A DNA stretch of 64,000 bases from Clostridioides difficile ATCC 9689 = DSM 1296 (GCF_001077535.1 NZ_CP011968.1:1054001-1118000), one strand, 5' to 3'; shown: positions 27,676-37,427, counted from the stretch's first letter. Numbers and translations: made by a program. Notes: generated from the sequence alone by a model not told the origin.

Positions 27676-28773
27676 ATGAAACATTATAGAAAAATAATTC
27701 ATATAGATATGGACGCTTTTTATGCATCTATAGAACAAAGAGATAATAAAAAATTAAAAGGAAGACCTGTTATTGTCGGTGGAAATCCACAAAGCCGAGG
27801 TGTGGTTGCAACGTGTTCTTATGAAGCTAGAAAATTTGGTATCCATTCAGCTATGCCATCAGCTGTAGCTTACAATAGGTGTCCATATGCAGTTTTTGTA
27901 AGACCTCGATTTGATGTTTATAAGAGTGTGTCAGAGCAAATAAGAGATATATTTTATAGATACACGGATTTAGTTGAACCATTATCTTTAGATGAAGCTT
28001 ACTTAGATGTAACAAAAAATAAAAAAAATATTGATTCATCAATTGAGATAGCAAAGCAAATAAAAAAAGATATATTTAGAGAAGTTGGTCTTACTTCTTC
28101 AGCTGGTGTGTCATACAATAAGTTTCTTGCTAAGATTGCATCAGACTTAAGAAAGCCAAATGGGTTAACTGTAATAACCGAAGAAAATGCCCAGGACTTT
28201 TTAGATAAATTACCTGTGAATAAATTTTTTGGTGTTGGAAAAGTTACTTCAAATACTCTTAAAAATTTAGGTATAAAAACTGGATATGATTTAAGGTGTT
28301 TAAATTTATTTGAACTTGAAAATATATTCAAAAAAAGAGGTTATGAATTATATAAATTTGCTAGAGGAATAGACGATAGACCAGTGGAACCAAATAGGGT
28401 TAGAAAATCTGTTGGGGCTGAGACTACATTAAGTCATAATTTGGATATTGATGAAGAAGAAACACGCAACATTCTTGATGAACTTTGTGAAGAAGTATGT
28501 CATAGATTAAAAAACTCTGAGAAGTTTGGAAAAACATTAACATTAAAAATTAAATATGAGGACTTTACAAAGATAACTAGAAGCCTTAGTTTAGAACACT
28601 ATATTGACGAATATAATGATATAAGAAGTGGTGTAGATAATTTGTTGAGAAATGTTGAGGTTAATGGAAAACAAATTAGGCTATTGGGAGTTACAATATC
28701 AAACCTAAGTGATAAAAAAGAAACTTATAAAGATATTACATTATTTGAATACATGGATAGTATCCAAATGTGA
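27676..28773 (+). CDS. dinB: DNA polymerase IV (Y-family translesion polymerase)
   Basis: It copies past damaged bases in DNA. The 365-residue protein has the palm motifs HIDMDAFYASIEQ (two catalytic acidic residues) and SLDEAYLDVT, the GNPQSRGVVATCSYEARKFG fingers motif, a helix-hairpin-helix-like thumb (VGKVTSNTLKNLGIKTG) and a C-terminal little finger. There is no clear clamp-binding motif other than the C-terminal LFEYMD stretch. The frame opens at GTG 27667; the ATG at 27676 follows AAAAGGTGA and is preferred. It is a single gene with its own promoter and terminator. No LexA-like box was recognised. Confidence 0.95.
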   Translation: MKHYRKIIHIDMDAFYASIEQRDNKKLKGRPVIVGGNPQSRGVVATCSYEARKFGIHSAMPSAVAYNRCPYAVFVRPRFDVYKSVSEQIRDIFYRYTDLVEPLSLDEAYLDVTKNKKNIDSSIEIAKQIKKDIFREVGLTSSAGVSYNKFLAKIASDLRKPNGLTVITEENAQDFLDKLPVNKFFGVGKVTSNTLKNLGIKTGYDLRCLNLFELENIFKKRGYELYKFARGIDDRPVEPNRVRKSVGAETTLSHNLDIDEEETRNILDELCEEVCHRLKNSEKFGKTLTLKIKYEDFTKITRSLSLEHYIDEYNDIRSGVDNLLRNVEVNGKQIRLLGVTISNLSDKKETYKDITLFEYMDSIQM

Positions 28774-28788
28774 GTTTTGTTTAAATGA

Positions 28789-28836
28789 AATAACACTAGC
28801 TTTAATACTATATAATTGAGGCTAGTGTTATTTTAT
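28789..28836 (+). terminator. terminator of dinB
   Basis: AATAACACTAGC and GCTAGTGTTATT form a perfect 12-bp stem followed by TTTT. Confidence 0.85.
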
Positions 28837-28946
28837 GAATATTTTTATATTTTTTGTTTTTTGACATTATATATTATATACTATATATAAATACTTTATA
28901 TTTGTAGCAATATTCAGACAAATAGTGACCTAAAAATCGTACTTTG

Positions 28947-28975
28947 TTTACATAAATAAAATAGTATGATATAAT
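28947..28975 (+). promoter_or_regulatory. promoter of the opuC operon
   Basis: TTTACA and TATAAT are separated by exactly 17 nt, about 60 nt before the coding start. Confidence 0.75.
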
Positions 28976-29035
28976 TATAAAAACAACTTATAATATTGAA
29001 GAAGGTTGCTTGTTCGAAAAAGGGGATGATAAATT

Positions 29036-30172
29036 ATGATAGAGATAAGAAATGTAACAAAAAAAATAGGAAATAATGTTATATTAGATGATATTTCTCT
29101 AGCTGTAGAAACAGGTACATTGGTAGTTTTGATTGGTTCAAGTGGTTGTGGAAAGACTACTACTTTGAAGCTTATAAACAAATTAATAAAACCTACATCT
29201 GGTGAGATATATATTAATGGCAAACCAATTTCTCAGGAAAATGAAATAGAGCTTAGAAGAAAAATAGGATATGTTATACAGAACACAGGCCTATTCCCTC
29301 ATCTTACAATAAAAGAAAATATAGAGCTAATTCCACGCCTAAAAAAGGAAAAATCCGTTGAAGAAATTGAAAAAAGAACGTTGCAACTACTTGAGATGGT
29401 AGGACTTGATAGTGATGAATTTTTGAATAAGTATCCTTCAGAACTTAGTGGTGGACAGCAACAAAGAATCGGTGTTGCAAGAGCCATTGCTACTGATGCT
29501 GAAATAATATTGATGGATGAGCCTTTTAGTGCTTTAGACCCAATAACGAGAACATCTTTACAAGAACAATTATTTTCTCTTCAAGATGAATTGAAAAAAA
29601 CTATAATATTTGTAACGCATGATATGGATGAGGCTTTAAAGATAGCTGATAAAATTTGTATTATGAAGGATGGAAGAATAGCACAATATGATACTCCCGA
29701 AAATATACTTAGAAAGCCTGCAAATGACTTTGTAAAAGATTTTATCGGAGAAGATAGAGTTTGGGATAATCCAGAATATATAAAAGCAAGAGATATTATG
29801 ATAAAAAATCCTATTGCTGTTAATTCTACTAGAACTGTAACTCAAGGAATAGAAATTATGAGAACGAGTAAGGTTGATAGCTTACTAATTATAGATAGAG
29901 CAAAAACATTAAAAGGTATTGTTACTGTAAAAGATATGAAAGATATTGATGATAAGTCAATATTACTTGCTGATATTATGTCAAGTGAGCCTTTGCATGT
30001 AAATGAAGGTGATAATTTAGTAGAAATACTAAATGTAATGAATCGTAATTCGGTTGGATATATTCCGGTTATTTCTGATGAAAATAAACTGGTAGGGCTT
30101 ATTACTAGAAGTAGTTTACTTTCTGTTTTAAGTGAACAATTCTTAGAAATGGAGGTGAGTGTTCTTGGCTAA
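29036..30172 (+). CDS. opuCA: osmoprotectant ABC transporter ATP-binding protein with CBS domains
   Basis: This is the energy-coupling subunit for uptake of glycine betaine, carnitine or choline. Motifs: Walker A GSSGCGKTT, Q-loop QNTGLFPHLT, signature LSGGQQQR, Walker B IILMDEPFSALDP and H-loop VTHD. Two CBS domains follow (about residues 255-375), which in OpuA/OpuC sense ionic strength or cyclic di-AMP. The length of 378 residues is typical of OpuCA. The AAGGGGATG ribosome binding site precedes the ATG, and the gene overlaps the permease gene by 8 nt. Regulation by osmolarity is inferred from family knowledge. Confidence 0.95.
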   Translation: MIEIRNVTKKIGNNVILDDISLAVETGTLVVLIGSSGCGKTTTLKLINKLIKPTSGEIYINGKPISQENEIELRRKIGYVIQNTGLFPHLTIKENIELIPRLKKEKSVEEIEKRTLQLLEMVGLDSDEFLNKYPSELSGGQQQRIGVARAIATDAEIILMDEPFSALDPITRTSLQEQLFSLQDELKKTIIFVTHDMDEALKIADKICIMKDGRIAQYDTPENILRKPANDFVKDFIGEDRVWDNPEYIKARDIMIKNPIAVNSTRTVTQGIEIMRTSKVDSLLIIDRAKTLKGIVTVKDMKDIDDKSILLADIMSSEPLHVNEGDNLVEILNVMNRNSVGYIPVISDENKLVGLITRSSLLSVLSEQFLEMEVSVLG

Positions 30173-31712
30173 TTTTTTTAACTTTATACTATTACAAAAA
30201 GATAAGATTATAGAGCTTTTAATACAACATATGAGTCTAACTGTTACATCTATTTTAATAGCTATAATAGTTGGTGTTCCTCTTGGAATAATTATTTCAA
30301 GAATCTCATCTCTTAGAAAGTTTGTACTTGGATTTGTAAACTTAGTCCAAGCAGTTCCGTCTATGGCACTTTTGGGTCTTCTTGTACCTATACTTGGTAT
30401 AGGAAGTAAACCAGCCATATTTATGGTAGTGGTTTATTCATTACTACCAATTGTAAAAAATACGTATATAGGTATAACAAGTATTGACCCAGTAGTATTA
30501 GAATCAGCTAAAGGTATTGGTCTTACAAGAAATCAGACATTATTTAAAATACAATTCCCTTTAGCACTTCCTATAATAATGGGTGGAGTTAGAATATCTG
30601 CAGTTACAGCTGTTGGTTTGATGACTCTTGCAGCATTTATAGGTGCTGGTGGTTTAGGATATTTAGTATTTTCAGGGGTTCAAACTGTAAATAATAATAT
30701 GATTTTAGCAGGGGCAATCCCATCATGTATAATTGCACTGTTAGTTGATTATTTATTTAGTAAAATTGAAGTTGCAGTTACTCCAAAAGGATTAAATCCA
30801 AAAGCACCTAAGAAGAATTATATAGCACTTAAAGTAATATCTGTAGTGGTTGTTGTTTCAATGTTGTTCGTTGTTTTTAGTTCTAGTTTTTCAAGTAAAA
30901 AAGATACAATAACTATTGGTTCTAAAGATTATACAGAACAACTTATACTTGGCAATGTTTATGCTGAATTAGTAGAAAAAAATACGAATCTTAAAGTTAA
31001 GAAGAATTTAAATCTAGGTGGTTCATCTGTTGCATTTAATGCAATTAAATCTGGTGAGTTAGACATGTATGTTGACTATACAGGTACACTTTTGGTAAAT
31101 GTAATGAGACATGCTCCGATTAAAGATGCTGATGAAGCATATAATGTTGTAAAAGATACTATGGAAAAAGAAAATCAGTTAACTTTACTTGACCCTCTTG
31201 GATTTAATAATACTTACACATTAGCCATGATGCCTGAAACTGCTGAAAAGTATGGAATAAATACTATTTCTGATTTGACTAAATATGGTAAAGAATTTAC
31301 ATTCTCACCAACTTTGGAGTTTGAAAATAGAGAAGATGGTCTTGTAGGGCTTTCTAGAGATTATGGTTTAAAATTCAAAGATGTAAAAGCAATGAATGGA
31401 AGTTTAAGATATACAGCTTTAGATAATAATGAATCTCAGGTTATAGATGCATTTTTAACTGATGGTCTTATTAAAAAGTTTAATCTTAAGATATTAGAGG
31501 ACGATAAAAATTTCTTTGTACCATATTATGCAGCACCATTAGTAAGAGAAGATACTTTGAAGAAATATCCTGAGTTAGAAAAAGTTATGAATATGCTTTC
31601 AGGAAAAATAAATGAAGAAACTATGAGAGAACTTAATTATCAAGTGGATGAACTTGGTAAATCACCAGAAGAAGTTGCTCATTCATTCTTAGTTAAAGAA
31701 GGCTTAGTATAA
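30165..31712 (+). CDS. opuCC: osmoprotectant ABC transporter permease fused to substrate-binding domain
   Basis: This single protein of about 515 residues joins a permease (residues 1-215, six helices, with the EAA-like loop ESAKGIGLTRNQTLFKIQFPLALP) to a periplasmic-type betaine-binding domain (after residue 245, beginning ITIGSKDYTEQLILGNVYAEL and with DMYVDYTGTL). It replaces the separate OpuCB, OpuCC and OpuCD of Bacillus. A helix around residues 225-240 anchors the binding domain. GTG at 30159 sits on the ribosome binding site; TTG at 30165, 7 nt after GGAGGTG, is the better start. Such fusions are known in Streptococci, Lactobacilli and Clostridia. Confidence 0.94.
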   Translation: MANFFNFILLQKDKIIELLIQHMSLTVTSILIAIIVGVPLGIIISRISSLRKFVLGFVNLVQAVPSMALLGLLVPILGIGSKPAIFMVVVYSLLPIVKNTYIGITSIDPVVLESAKGIGLTRNQTLFKIQFPLALPIIMGGVRISAVTAVGLMTLAAFIGAGGLGYLVFSGVQTVNNNMILAGAIPSCIIALLVDYLFSKIEVAVTPKGLNPKAPKKNYIALKVISVVVVVSMLFVVFSSSFSSKKDTITIGSKDYTEQLILGNVYAELVEKNTNLKVKKNLNLGGSSVAFNAIKSGELDMYVDYTGTLLVNVMRHAPIKDADEAYNVVKDTMEKENQLTLLDPLGFNNTYTLAMMPETAEKYGINTISDLTKYGKEFTFSPTLEFENREDGLVGLSRDYGLKFKDVKAMNGSLRYTALDNNESQVIDAFLTDGLIKKFNLKILEDDKNFFVPYYAAPLVREDTLKKYPELEKVMNMLSGKINEETMRELNYQVDELGKSPEEVAHSFLVKEGLV

Positions 31713-31739
31713 AAAATTAATAGTTTATATCAAAAATTT

Positions 31740-31860
31740 AAGGGAGTGTCTCAAAATGAACTTTTTAGTTCATGAGGCACTCTTTTTTATATGAAATCAA
31801 ATATATTTTATCATTTCAACAATAAAAAAGAAGATTATCTTTATTTTGAGACAGTCTCTT
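31740..31860. repeat. MITE-like element, copy 1 (with terminator)
   Basis: The left end AAGGGAGTGTCTCAAAAT and the complement of the right end (AAGAGACTGTCTCAAAAT) form terminal inverted repeats over 121 bp. The left third is itself a strong hairpin, GAGTGTCTCA...TGAGGCACTC, plus T run, so it terminates opuC transcription. A diverged copy is at 47422-47541. No transposase gene is present, so it is non-autonomous at most. Confidence 0.65.
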
Positions 31861-32045
31861 ATTTTTATGTATACCAAAACCATACCTACGATTTTTATTT
31901 ATAATTAAGTTTCAAATAGAATGAACAAGTACAACCAATTTTGAATATAAATATAGTAAATGTGCTTATATACGATTTTATTGTCTGGTTGATTGATATT
32001 GATAGATAGCTTTCTTTATTGAATCGAAGGGAGGGGGAATTTGTT

Positions 32046-32912
32046 ATGGATAACTATAAGAAAGTGAAGCAAGTATTGTGGATAATTTTATTTGCTAATT
32101 TTGCAGTAGCATTATTAAAAATCATTATTGGTAATCAAATAAAAAGCTATAGTATGACAGCAGACGGATTTCATTCTTTGTCAGATGGAGCATCTAATAT
32201 AGTGGGGCTTATAGGTATTTTCTTTGCATCTAAACCAAAAGATAAAAATCATCCTTATGGACATAAAAAGTTTGAAATTATAACCAGTTTATTTATAAGT
32301 GGTATGTTGTTTGTTATAGCAATTAAGATAATTCTTAGTGCAGTGTTAAGAATAGCTAATCCAGTTGTACCTGCTATAACTATAGAAAGTTTAATTGCTT
32401 TAATTATTACACTTTTTATAAATATTTTTGTATGCATGTATGAATATAGAATTGGGACTAAACTAAATAGTTATGTTTTGATTTCGGATTCATTGCATAC
32501 AAGAAGTGATATATTTGTGTCTCTAGGTGTATTGGTTACTTTAGTTGGTGTTAAGTTAGGATTTCCAGTAATAATAGAATCTATAGTTCCTATTATTATT
32601 TCTGCATTCATAATTTATTCGGCTTATGGAATATTTAGGCCATCTATTGGAATTTTGGTCGATAGAGTGGCTGTAGATGAGGATTATATAAAAGAAATTG
32701 TGTTTGAATTTAATGAGGTAAGGGATGTTCACAATATCAGAAGTAGAGGTAGCAAAAGTTCTATTTATATTGACATGCATGTAATGGTAGACCCATTTAT
32801 AAGCGTAGAGCAATCTCATGATTTAACACATAAAATTGAGAAACAAATACAAGAAGAAATTAATGAAAATGCTCAAGTAATAGTCCATATTGAACCTTTT
32901 TATAGTTTTTAA
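32046..32912 (+). CDS. cation diffusion facilitator family transporter
   Basis: A 288-residue inner-membrane metal/proton antiporter. Metal-binding residues of the family are in TADGFHSLSDGASN (helix 2) and SDSLHTRSD (helix 5), and GHKKFE follows. The C-terminal cytoplasmic domain (about residues 205-288) has the ferredoxin-like fold, VHNIRSRGS, with His residues (HVMVDP, HIEPF) common in this family. Zn, Fe or Mn are possible ions; the sequence does not separate them. The start at 32046 is preferred over upstream TTG because of GGAGGGGG. It stands alone. Confidence 0.93.
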   Translation: MDNYKKVKQVLWIILFANFAVALLKIIIGNQIKSYSMTADGFHSLSDGASNIVGLIGIFFASKPKDKNHPYGHKKFEIITSLFISGMLFVIAIKIILSAVLRIANPVVPAITIESLIALIITLFINIFVCMYEYRIGTKLNSYVLISDSLHTRSDIFVSLGVLVTLVGVKLGFPVIIESIVPIIISAFIIYSAYGIFRPSIGILVDRVAVDEDYIKEIVFEFNEVRDVHNIRSRGSKSSIYIDMHVMVDPFISVEQSHDLTHKIEKQIQEEINENAQVIVHIEPFYSF

Positions 32913-32956
32913 CTTAGTTATAAAATACAAGTTATAAAAAAATATAATTTATAAAA

Positions 32957-33008
32957 AAAATATTATACCATAAATAATTTATAAAAATTATTTATGGTAT
33001 AATATTTT
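32957..33008. repeat. perfect 23-bp palindrome overlapping a promoter
   Basis: AAAATATTATACCATAAATAATT is followed, after a 6-nt spacer, by its exact reverse complement. The right arm contains TGGTATAAT (extended -10, 32998-33003), and the left arm carries the mirror-image sequence on the minus strand. It lies between the CDF gene and the aldo/keto reductase gene. Confidence 0.7.
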
Positions 33009-33052
33009 CTATAAAGAAATTAAGTCTTAATATATCTAAGGAGGAATTTACA

Positions 33053-34195
33053 ATGAGATACGTTGAATATGGAAAGACAGGGAAAATGGTTTCAGTAGTT
33101 GGCTATGGAGGATTAAGGTTTGATTTAGAAAAAAGTAATCAAGAAAATGCTGATTTAGTCAAATATGCGTATGAAAAAGGTATTAATTACTTTGATACAG
33201 CACCAGGGTATTGTGATGACAGAAGTGAAGATATATTTGGACTAGCCTTTAGACAAATGATAAAGGAAGGTAAGACCGATTTTTATGTATCAACTAAAGA
33301 AAAGCCAAAAGCATGTGATACATCAGAAAAAGCTATAGAGGCTGTAAAAAAATCAATAGAACGATTAGGCGTATCTAAAATAAATTTTTATCATGTTTGG
33401 AATATTAGAAAGATGGAACATTACGAACTAGCAATGAGACCTGGAGGTCAATATGAAGGATTATTGAAATGTAAAGAAGAAGGATTGATAGACCATATAG
33501 TATTTTCATCTCATCAACCAGGAGATGAGGTTATAGATATTCTAAGTGAAAATAAGTTTGAAGGTGTAACTATGGGAATAAATATATTAAACTTTCCATA
33601 TAGGCTAAAAGGTGCCAAATATGCTGTTGATAATGGATATGGTGTTGTGGCAATGAATCCATTAAGTGGTGGAACTATTCCAAAGTATAATAAAGAACTT
33701 TCTTTTCTATCAAAAGATGGCGAAAGTACTATAGAATCAGCTTTAAGATTCAACATAGGAATTTCACAAATAAGTATATCTTTGATAGGGTTTAATAAAA
33801 AACAAGATATAGATGATGCATGTAAAATTGCAGACGAAAATAGAATTTATTCAGATGAGGATATACATGATATTGAGACTAGATTAAATAAGAATATGAA
33901 CGAAATATGTACAGGTTGTGGTTATTGTAAAGTATGTCCAAAAGGTATTAATACCCCAGCCTATATGCTTTTTTATAATGAAAAGCAGATGTTTAAAAAG
34001 AGTGATGAAGAAATGACAAAGTTAGTTTATGGCTTAGGACATTGGAATTACACAATGAATAGTAAGGCAAAAGCTAAAGAATGTATATCTTGTGGAAAAT
34101 GTGAAGTTGAATGTACTCAGCATTTACCTATAATAGATAGATTAAAAGAAATTAAAAAATGGGAAGAAGATGGAGTTAATAGTGTTAAAGTCTAA
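33053..34195 (+). CDS. aldo/keto reductase with C-terminal [4Fe-4S] clusters
   Basis: This 380-residue protein has an AKR TIM barrel (residues 1-270) with FDTAPGYCDDRSEDIFG (catalytic Asp/Tyr region) and VSTKEKPK (Lys). A ferredoxin-like tail follows with CTGCGYCKVCP (near residue 285) and CISCGKCEVEC (near residue 345). These suit one or two [4Fe-4S] clusters, typical of anaerobe AKRs annotated as oxidoreductases. The substrate is unknown. The GGAGGA ribosome binding site precedes the ATG. The promoter is inside the palindrome upstream. Confidence 0.9.
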   Translation: MRYVEYGKTGKMVSVVGYGGLRFDLEKSNQENADLVKYAYEKGINYFDTAPGYCDDRSEDIFGLAFRQMIKEGKTDFYVSTKEKPKACDTSEKAIEAVKKSIERLGVSKINFYHVWNIRKMEHYELAMRPGGQYEGLLKCKEEGLIDHIVFSSHQPGDEVIDILSENKFEGVTMGINILNFPYRLKGAKYAVDNGYGVVAMNPLSGGTIPKYNKELSFLSKDGESTIESALRFNIGISQISISLIGFNKKQDIDDACKIADENRIYSDEDIHDIETRLNKNMNEICTGCGYCKVCPKGINTPAYMLFYNEKQMFKKSDEEMTKLVYGLGHWNYTMNSKAKAKECISCGKCEVECTQHLPIIDRLKEIKKWEEDGVNSVKV

Positions 34196-34260
34196 TTAAT
34201 TTTATACTATATTTGAAATTTGTATAGTATTTAGTAATGTTTTAAAATATAGTTTTAATA

Positions 34261-34296
34261 TTTAAGGAGACAGATTATAATTTTGTCTCCTTAAAT
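34261..34296 (+). terminator. terminator or perfect inverted repeat after the AKR gene
   Basis: TTTAAGGAGACA and TGTCTCCTTAAA form a perfect 12-bp stem with a 12-nt loop; the tail is T-poor. The rest of 34297-34596 is AT-rich with no gene seen. Confidence 0.7.
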
Positions 34297-34596
34297 TATG
34301 CTTTAATTTGTTATAGTTTAATTCCATAAGCAACATTGTATATTTTTATATAAAGTTTTTCAAATATTTTACATTAATATTGCTTACAAATTCTCATTTT
34401 ATACAACACTAATCTATGTTATATAAACAATACTTGACTGATTATAACATCAATAAAGTAAATATTGTGGTTGTAAATAAAGAGTTATTCAATTACAATA
34501 AAACAAGTAAGAACATTATGAAGATGGCTATTAAATATAAGGAATAAATTGTAGGTGTCAGCAAATCCTATATAATGAATGGATGGTGATATATTG

Positions 34597-35817
34597 ATGA
34601 GTAAAATATTAAAATATAAAAACGAGATGTTTTTGTTTATATTAGTTGTAATAACTTACTTAATAATAACTAAGATATTTTTTTCTAAGACTACTATATT
34701 TTATGATTTAAACAATACTTATGATGTATTGTTAGATACAGATACAGGAGTTTTATTCAATTTAAATGTATTTGCTATAAGTCAAGACAATAGTAAGCAC
34801 ATATTGTTTTCAGCAATTATATCAATTTTTGCATATCCAATATACCTATTTTGTACTTCAATAGCAAATCCTGGGACAACAGATTTTAATAGTGCCTATG
34901 GGTTTGGACTAATTTGTCTACAAATAATAACTAGTGCTATGTCAATAACTTTAGTCTTTAATCATATTAAAAAGATAAAAATGCAGAGATTAACTTTAAT
35001 TTTACTTACTATGATAATGATATTTTCTTTTCCACAGTTATTTATGACTTTAAATGTAGAGAGATTTATATATAGCCAATTTTCATTAATATTTTTCATA
35101 GTTATTGCAAATAAGATGAAAGGAAAAAATTCTTATTTAGTAGAATTAGCAGCTATTCCTCTATTTGGAATAACTATTAGTAATATATATTTGTATTTTT
35201 TTAATATGATATTTGAGTTTAAATTAAAAATAGGAAAAATGTTAAAACATTTAATTACATTTATCCTAATGGCATATATTTGTGTAGTTTCAACAAAGTC
35301 TTATGAGAGTTTTATGAACCTTGGAAATGTAATACAGTATGATACGAAATTTATAAGTGGAGAACCAATTTTGGAAAAGATTGCAATGATTATAGAGAGA
35401 TTATTGTATTCGGTTTTTTATTTTCCTGGAGCAAGTATTAAAAAAGGGTTATTTTTGCAAAATGGAGAAGTTGCTACAATACCAGTAATTCTTACATTAT
35501 TAGCTTTATGTTTTTGTGTTTTATCAGTTATTGAAAATTCAGAAAAAAGAGTTCCTAAGCTATGTATGGGAATAATTATATTCAATCTAACTTTACATGG
35601 TATAGTAGGATATAATCTAGTCAATTCAAGTATTATGGCTATAAATTTTAGTTTTGCAGTTATAATTTTATTGGCTTACTTTACGAAAGCGCTTAGAAAA
35701 AATGAAAAGAATATGTATAATATATTTCTATCGCTGTTATTGGTTACTATAGTAATCAGTAATGTCAATGGATTTATAGAAATTTTAAACATAGGGATAA
35801 AATCATATCCTGTTTAA
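34597..35817 (+). CDS. polytopic membrane protein, possible glycosyltransferase
   Basis: A protein of about 406 residues with around ten hydrophobic helices and short polar loops. I do not recognise the family with certainty. The first extracytoplasmic loop after helix 1 contains acidic residues (FYDLNNTYDVLLDTDTG), which recalls GT-C type glycosyltransferases that use polyprenyl-phosphate sugars. The ATG at 34597 has GGATGGTGAT upstream; the earlier ATG at 34579 has no clear site. It is the first gene of a cluster with a UbiA prenyltransferase and a HAD phosphatase, which supports a link to lipid-linked sugars. The substrate is unknown. Confidence 0.7.
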   Translation: MSKILKYKNEMFLFILVVITYLIITKIFFSKTTIFYDLNNTYDVLLDTDTGVLFNLNVFAISQDNSKHILFSAIISIFAYPIYLFCTSIANPGTTDFNSAYGFGLICLQIITSAMSITLVFNHIKKIKMQRLTLILLTMIMIFSFPQLFMTLNVERFIYSQFSLIFFIVIANKMKGKNSYLVELAAIPLFGITISNIYLYFFNMIFEFKLKIGKMLKHLITFILMAYICVVSTKSYESFMNLGNVIQYDTKFISGEPILEKIAMIIERLLYSVFYFPGASIKKGLFLQNGEVATIPVILTLLALCFCVLSVIENSEKRVPKLCMGIIIFNLTLHGIVGYNLVNSSIMAINFSFAVIILLAYFTKALRKNEKNMYNIFLSLLLVTIVISNVNGFIEILNIGIKSYPV

Positions 35818-35845
35818 AAAATAATATTGAAAGGGTAGTAAGTTT

Positions 35846-36733
35846 ATGAAACAGACCAATACAAGTATAAGGCTTCTTACTAAAATTTCAGATTATATAA
35901 AGTTAATGAGAATAAAGCAATATATAAAGAATTTCTTTGTATTTTCAGCTATAATTTTTTCAAACAACATACTAAATATAAATTTATTTTTAAATACGTT
36001 TATTGCGTTTGTGTGTTTTTGTCTAATGTCATCATCAGTATATGCACTGAATGATGCTATAGACATGGATAAAGATAAAAAACATCCTAAAAAATGTAAT
36101 AGACCAGTGGCAAGTGGAAGAATAAGCAAAAAAAGTGCTAATATACTATTTGTAGTATTAGCTTTAATTTCAGTCTGTTTATCAACAGTTGTTAGTTTTA
36201 ATCTTTCTATAATTCTCAGTCTCTATTTGATAAACAATATATTATATTCTCTTAAACTAAAGAATATAATACTATTAGATGTGTTTTCAATATCTCTTGG
36301 TTTTATACTTAGGGTTTATGCAGGATGTGTAGCCATAAGTGTTAGTTTATCAAATTGGATAATTTTATGTACATTTTTCTTATCTCTGTACTTAGCTCTT
36401 GGAAAACGTAAAAAAGAAATAGAAACTTTAAGAGATGATGCAGTTGAACATAGAAAAATATTGGAAGATTATGACATAGAAAATCTAAATCAAATGATGA
36501 TAGTTATATTAAGTTCTACAATTGTATGTTATGCATTGTATTCTACAAGTAATCCAGAAAAGCCACATATGATATTTACAACAATATTTGTAGTTTATGG
36601 TGTACTTAGATATAATTATATAATTAACACTACAAATGAAAATAATCCTACTGATATTGTCCTAAAAGATAATGCTTTAAAAATAAACGTAATCTTATGG
36701 ATAATTACATGTTTAATAATATTGATTTTTTAG
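35846..36733 (+). CDS. UbiA-family prenyltransferase, decaprenyl-phosphate phosphoribosyltransferase-like
   Basis: A 295-residue membrane protein with about eight helices. The first Asp-rich motif is NDAIDMDKDKKHPKKCNRPVASG (NDxxDxxxD, residues 69-92); the second is a weaker Asp region, DVFSISLGFILRVYAG. The N-terminal KLMRIKQYIKNFFVF stretch and the NRPVASGRIS motif match the subgroup that makes polyprenyl-phosphate phosphoribose (DPPR synthase, mycobacterial Rv3806c). The next gene is a HAD phosphatase, as in fused HAD-UbiA proteins. In this organism a role in cell-surface glycan precursors is inferred, not shown. Confidence 0.85.
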   Translation: MKQTNTSIRLLTKISDYIKLMRIKQYIKNFFVFSAIIFSNNILNINLFLNTFIAFVCFCLMSSSVYALNDAIDMDKDKKHPKKCNRPVASGRISKKSANILFVVLALISVCLSTVVSFNLSIILSLYLINNILYSLKLKNIILLDVFSISLGFILRVYAGCVAISVSLSNWIILCTFFLSLYLALGKRKKEIETLRDDAVEHRKILEDYDIENLNQMMIVILSSTIVCYALYSTSNPEKPHMIFTTIFVVYGVLRYNYIINTTNENNPTDIVLKDNALKINVILWIITCLIILIF

Positions 36734-36766
36734 TGATATTTTTAGTGATAGGATGGGGAAATACTT

Positions 36767-37396
36767 ATGAAAAAAAGTGTATTATTACTTGATGTAGATT
36801 ATACTGTTATAAATACTGATAGCATGATAGATTTTTTTATTTACTCTTTAAAAAATAAAACCTTTAAAACTATTATAAAGTTGCCATACATTATTTTTAT
36901 TCTATTTATGTATTTAATTAGAATGATACCTTTGAAGAAGGCAAAAGAGGCAATCTTTTATCCAATAGTAGATTTTAGTGAAGAAGATTTAAAAAAGTTT
37001 TTTGATGATTGCATAATGAAAAAAATTAACGAATCTATGAAAAAGGTTATTTACAAAAATAAAGAAGAAGATAATGTTATAATTATGATAACTGCATCTC
37101 CATATGCATATATGAAATATTTTAAGTATTATGGTCTTGCAGACGAGGTTATAGGCACGGAGTTTTTTTATGAAAATTCAAGATATAAAAATCAATTCAT
37201 TGGAGAAAACTGTAAGGGAATTGAAAAAGTAAAAAGAATAAAGGCTGTATTAGGTAAACTTGGGATAGAGATTGATTATGAAAATTCATATGCATATTCA
37301 GACTCTAAGAGTGATTTACCAATGCTTTCATTGACTAAAAATGCATTTTTAGTTAGTAAAAAGGATGGTGAGGTTATAGAGCAAATAAATTCATAA
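36767..37396 (+). CDS. HAD-IB family phosphatase (SerB-like)
   Basis: A 209-residue HAD hydrolase. Motif I is LLDVDYTVINTDSM (nucleophile Asp), motif II is MITASPYAYM, and motifs III/IV are KVKRIKAV and YAYSDSKSDLPML (acidic pair). The N-terminal half also includes a hydrophobic stretch (YIIFILFMYLIRM) that suggests a membrane association. Similar HAD domains are fused to UbiA proteins, where they are thought to remove the 5-phosphate from polyprenyl-phosphate phosphoribose. Its position between the UbiA gene and an exporter-like gene supports this. Confidence 0.82.
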   Translation: MKKSVLLLDVDYTVINTDSMIDFFIYSLKNKTFKTIIKLPYIIFILFMYLIRMIPLKKAKEAIFYPIVDFSEEDLKKFFDDCIMKKINESMKKVIYKNKEEDNVIIMITASPYAYMKYFKYYGLADEVIGTEFFYENSRYKNQFIGENCKGIEKVKRIKAVLGKLGIEIDYENSYAYSDSKSDLPMLSLTKNAFLVSKKDGEVIEQINS

Positions 37397-37427
37397 CTTA
37401 ATGTCACTTAGAATAGGAGGGAATAGT

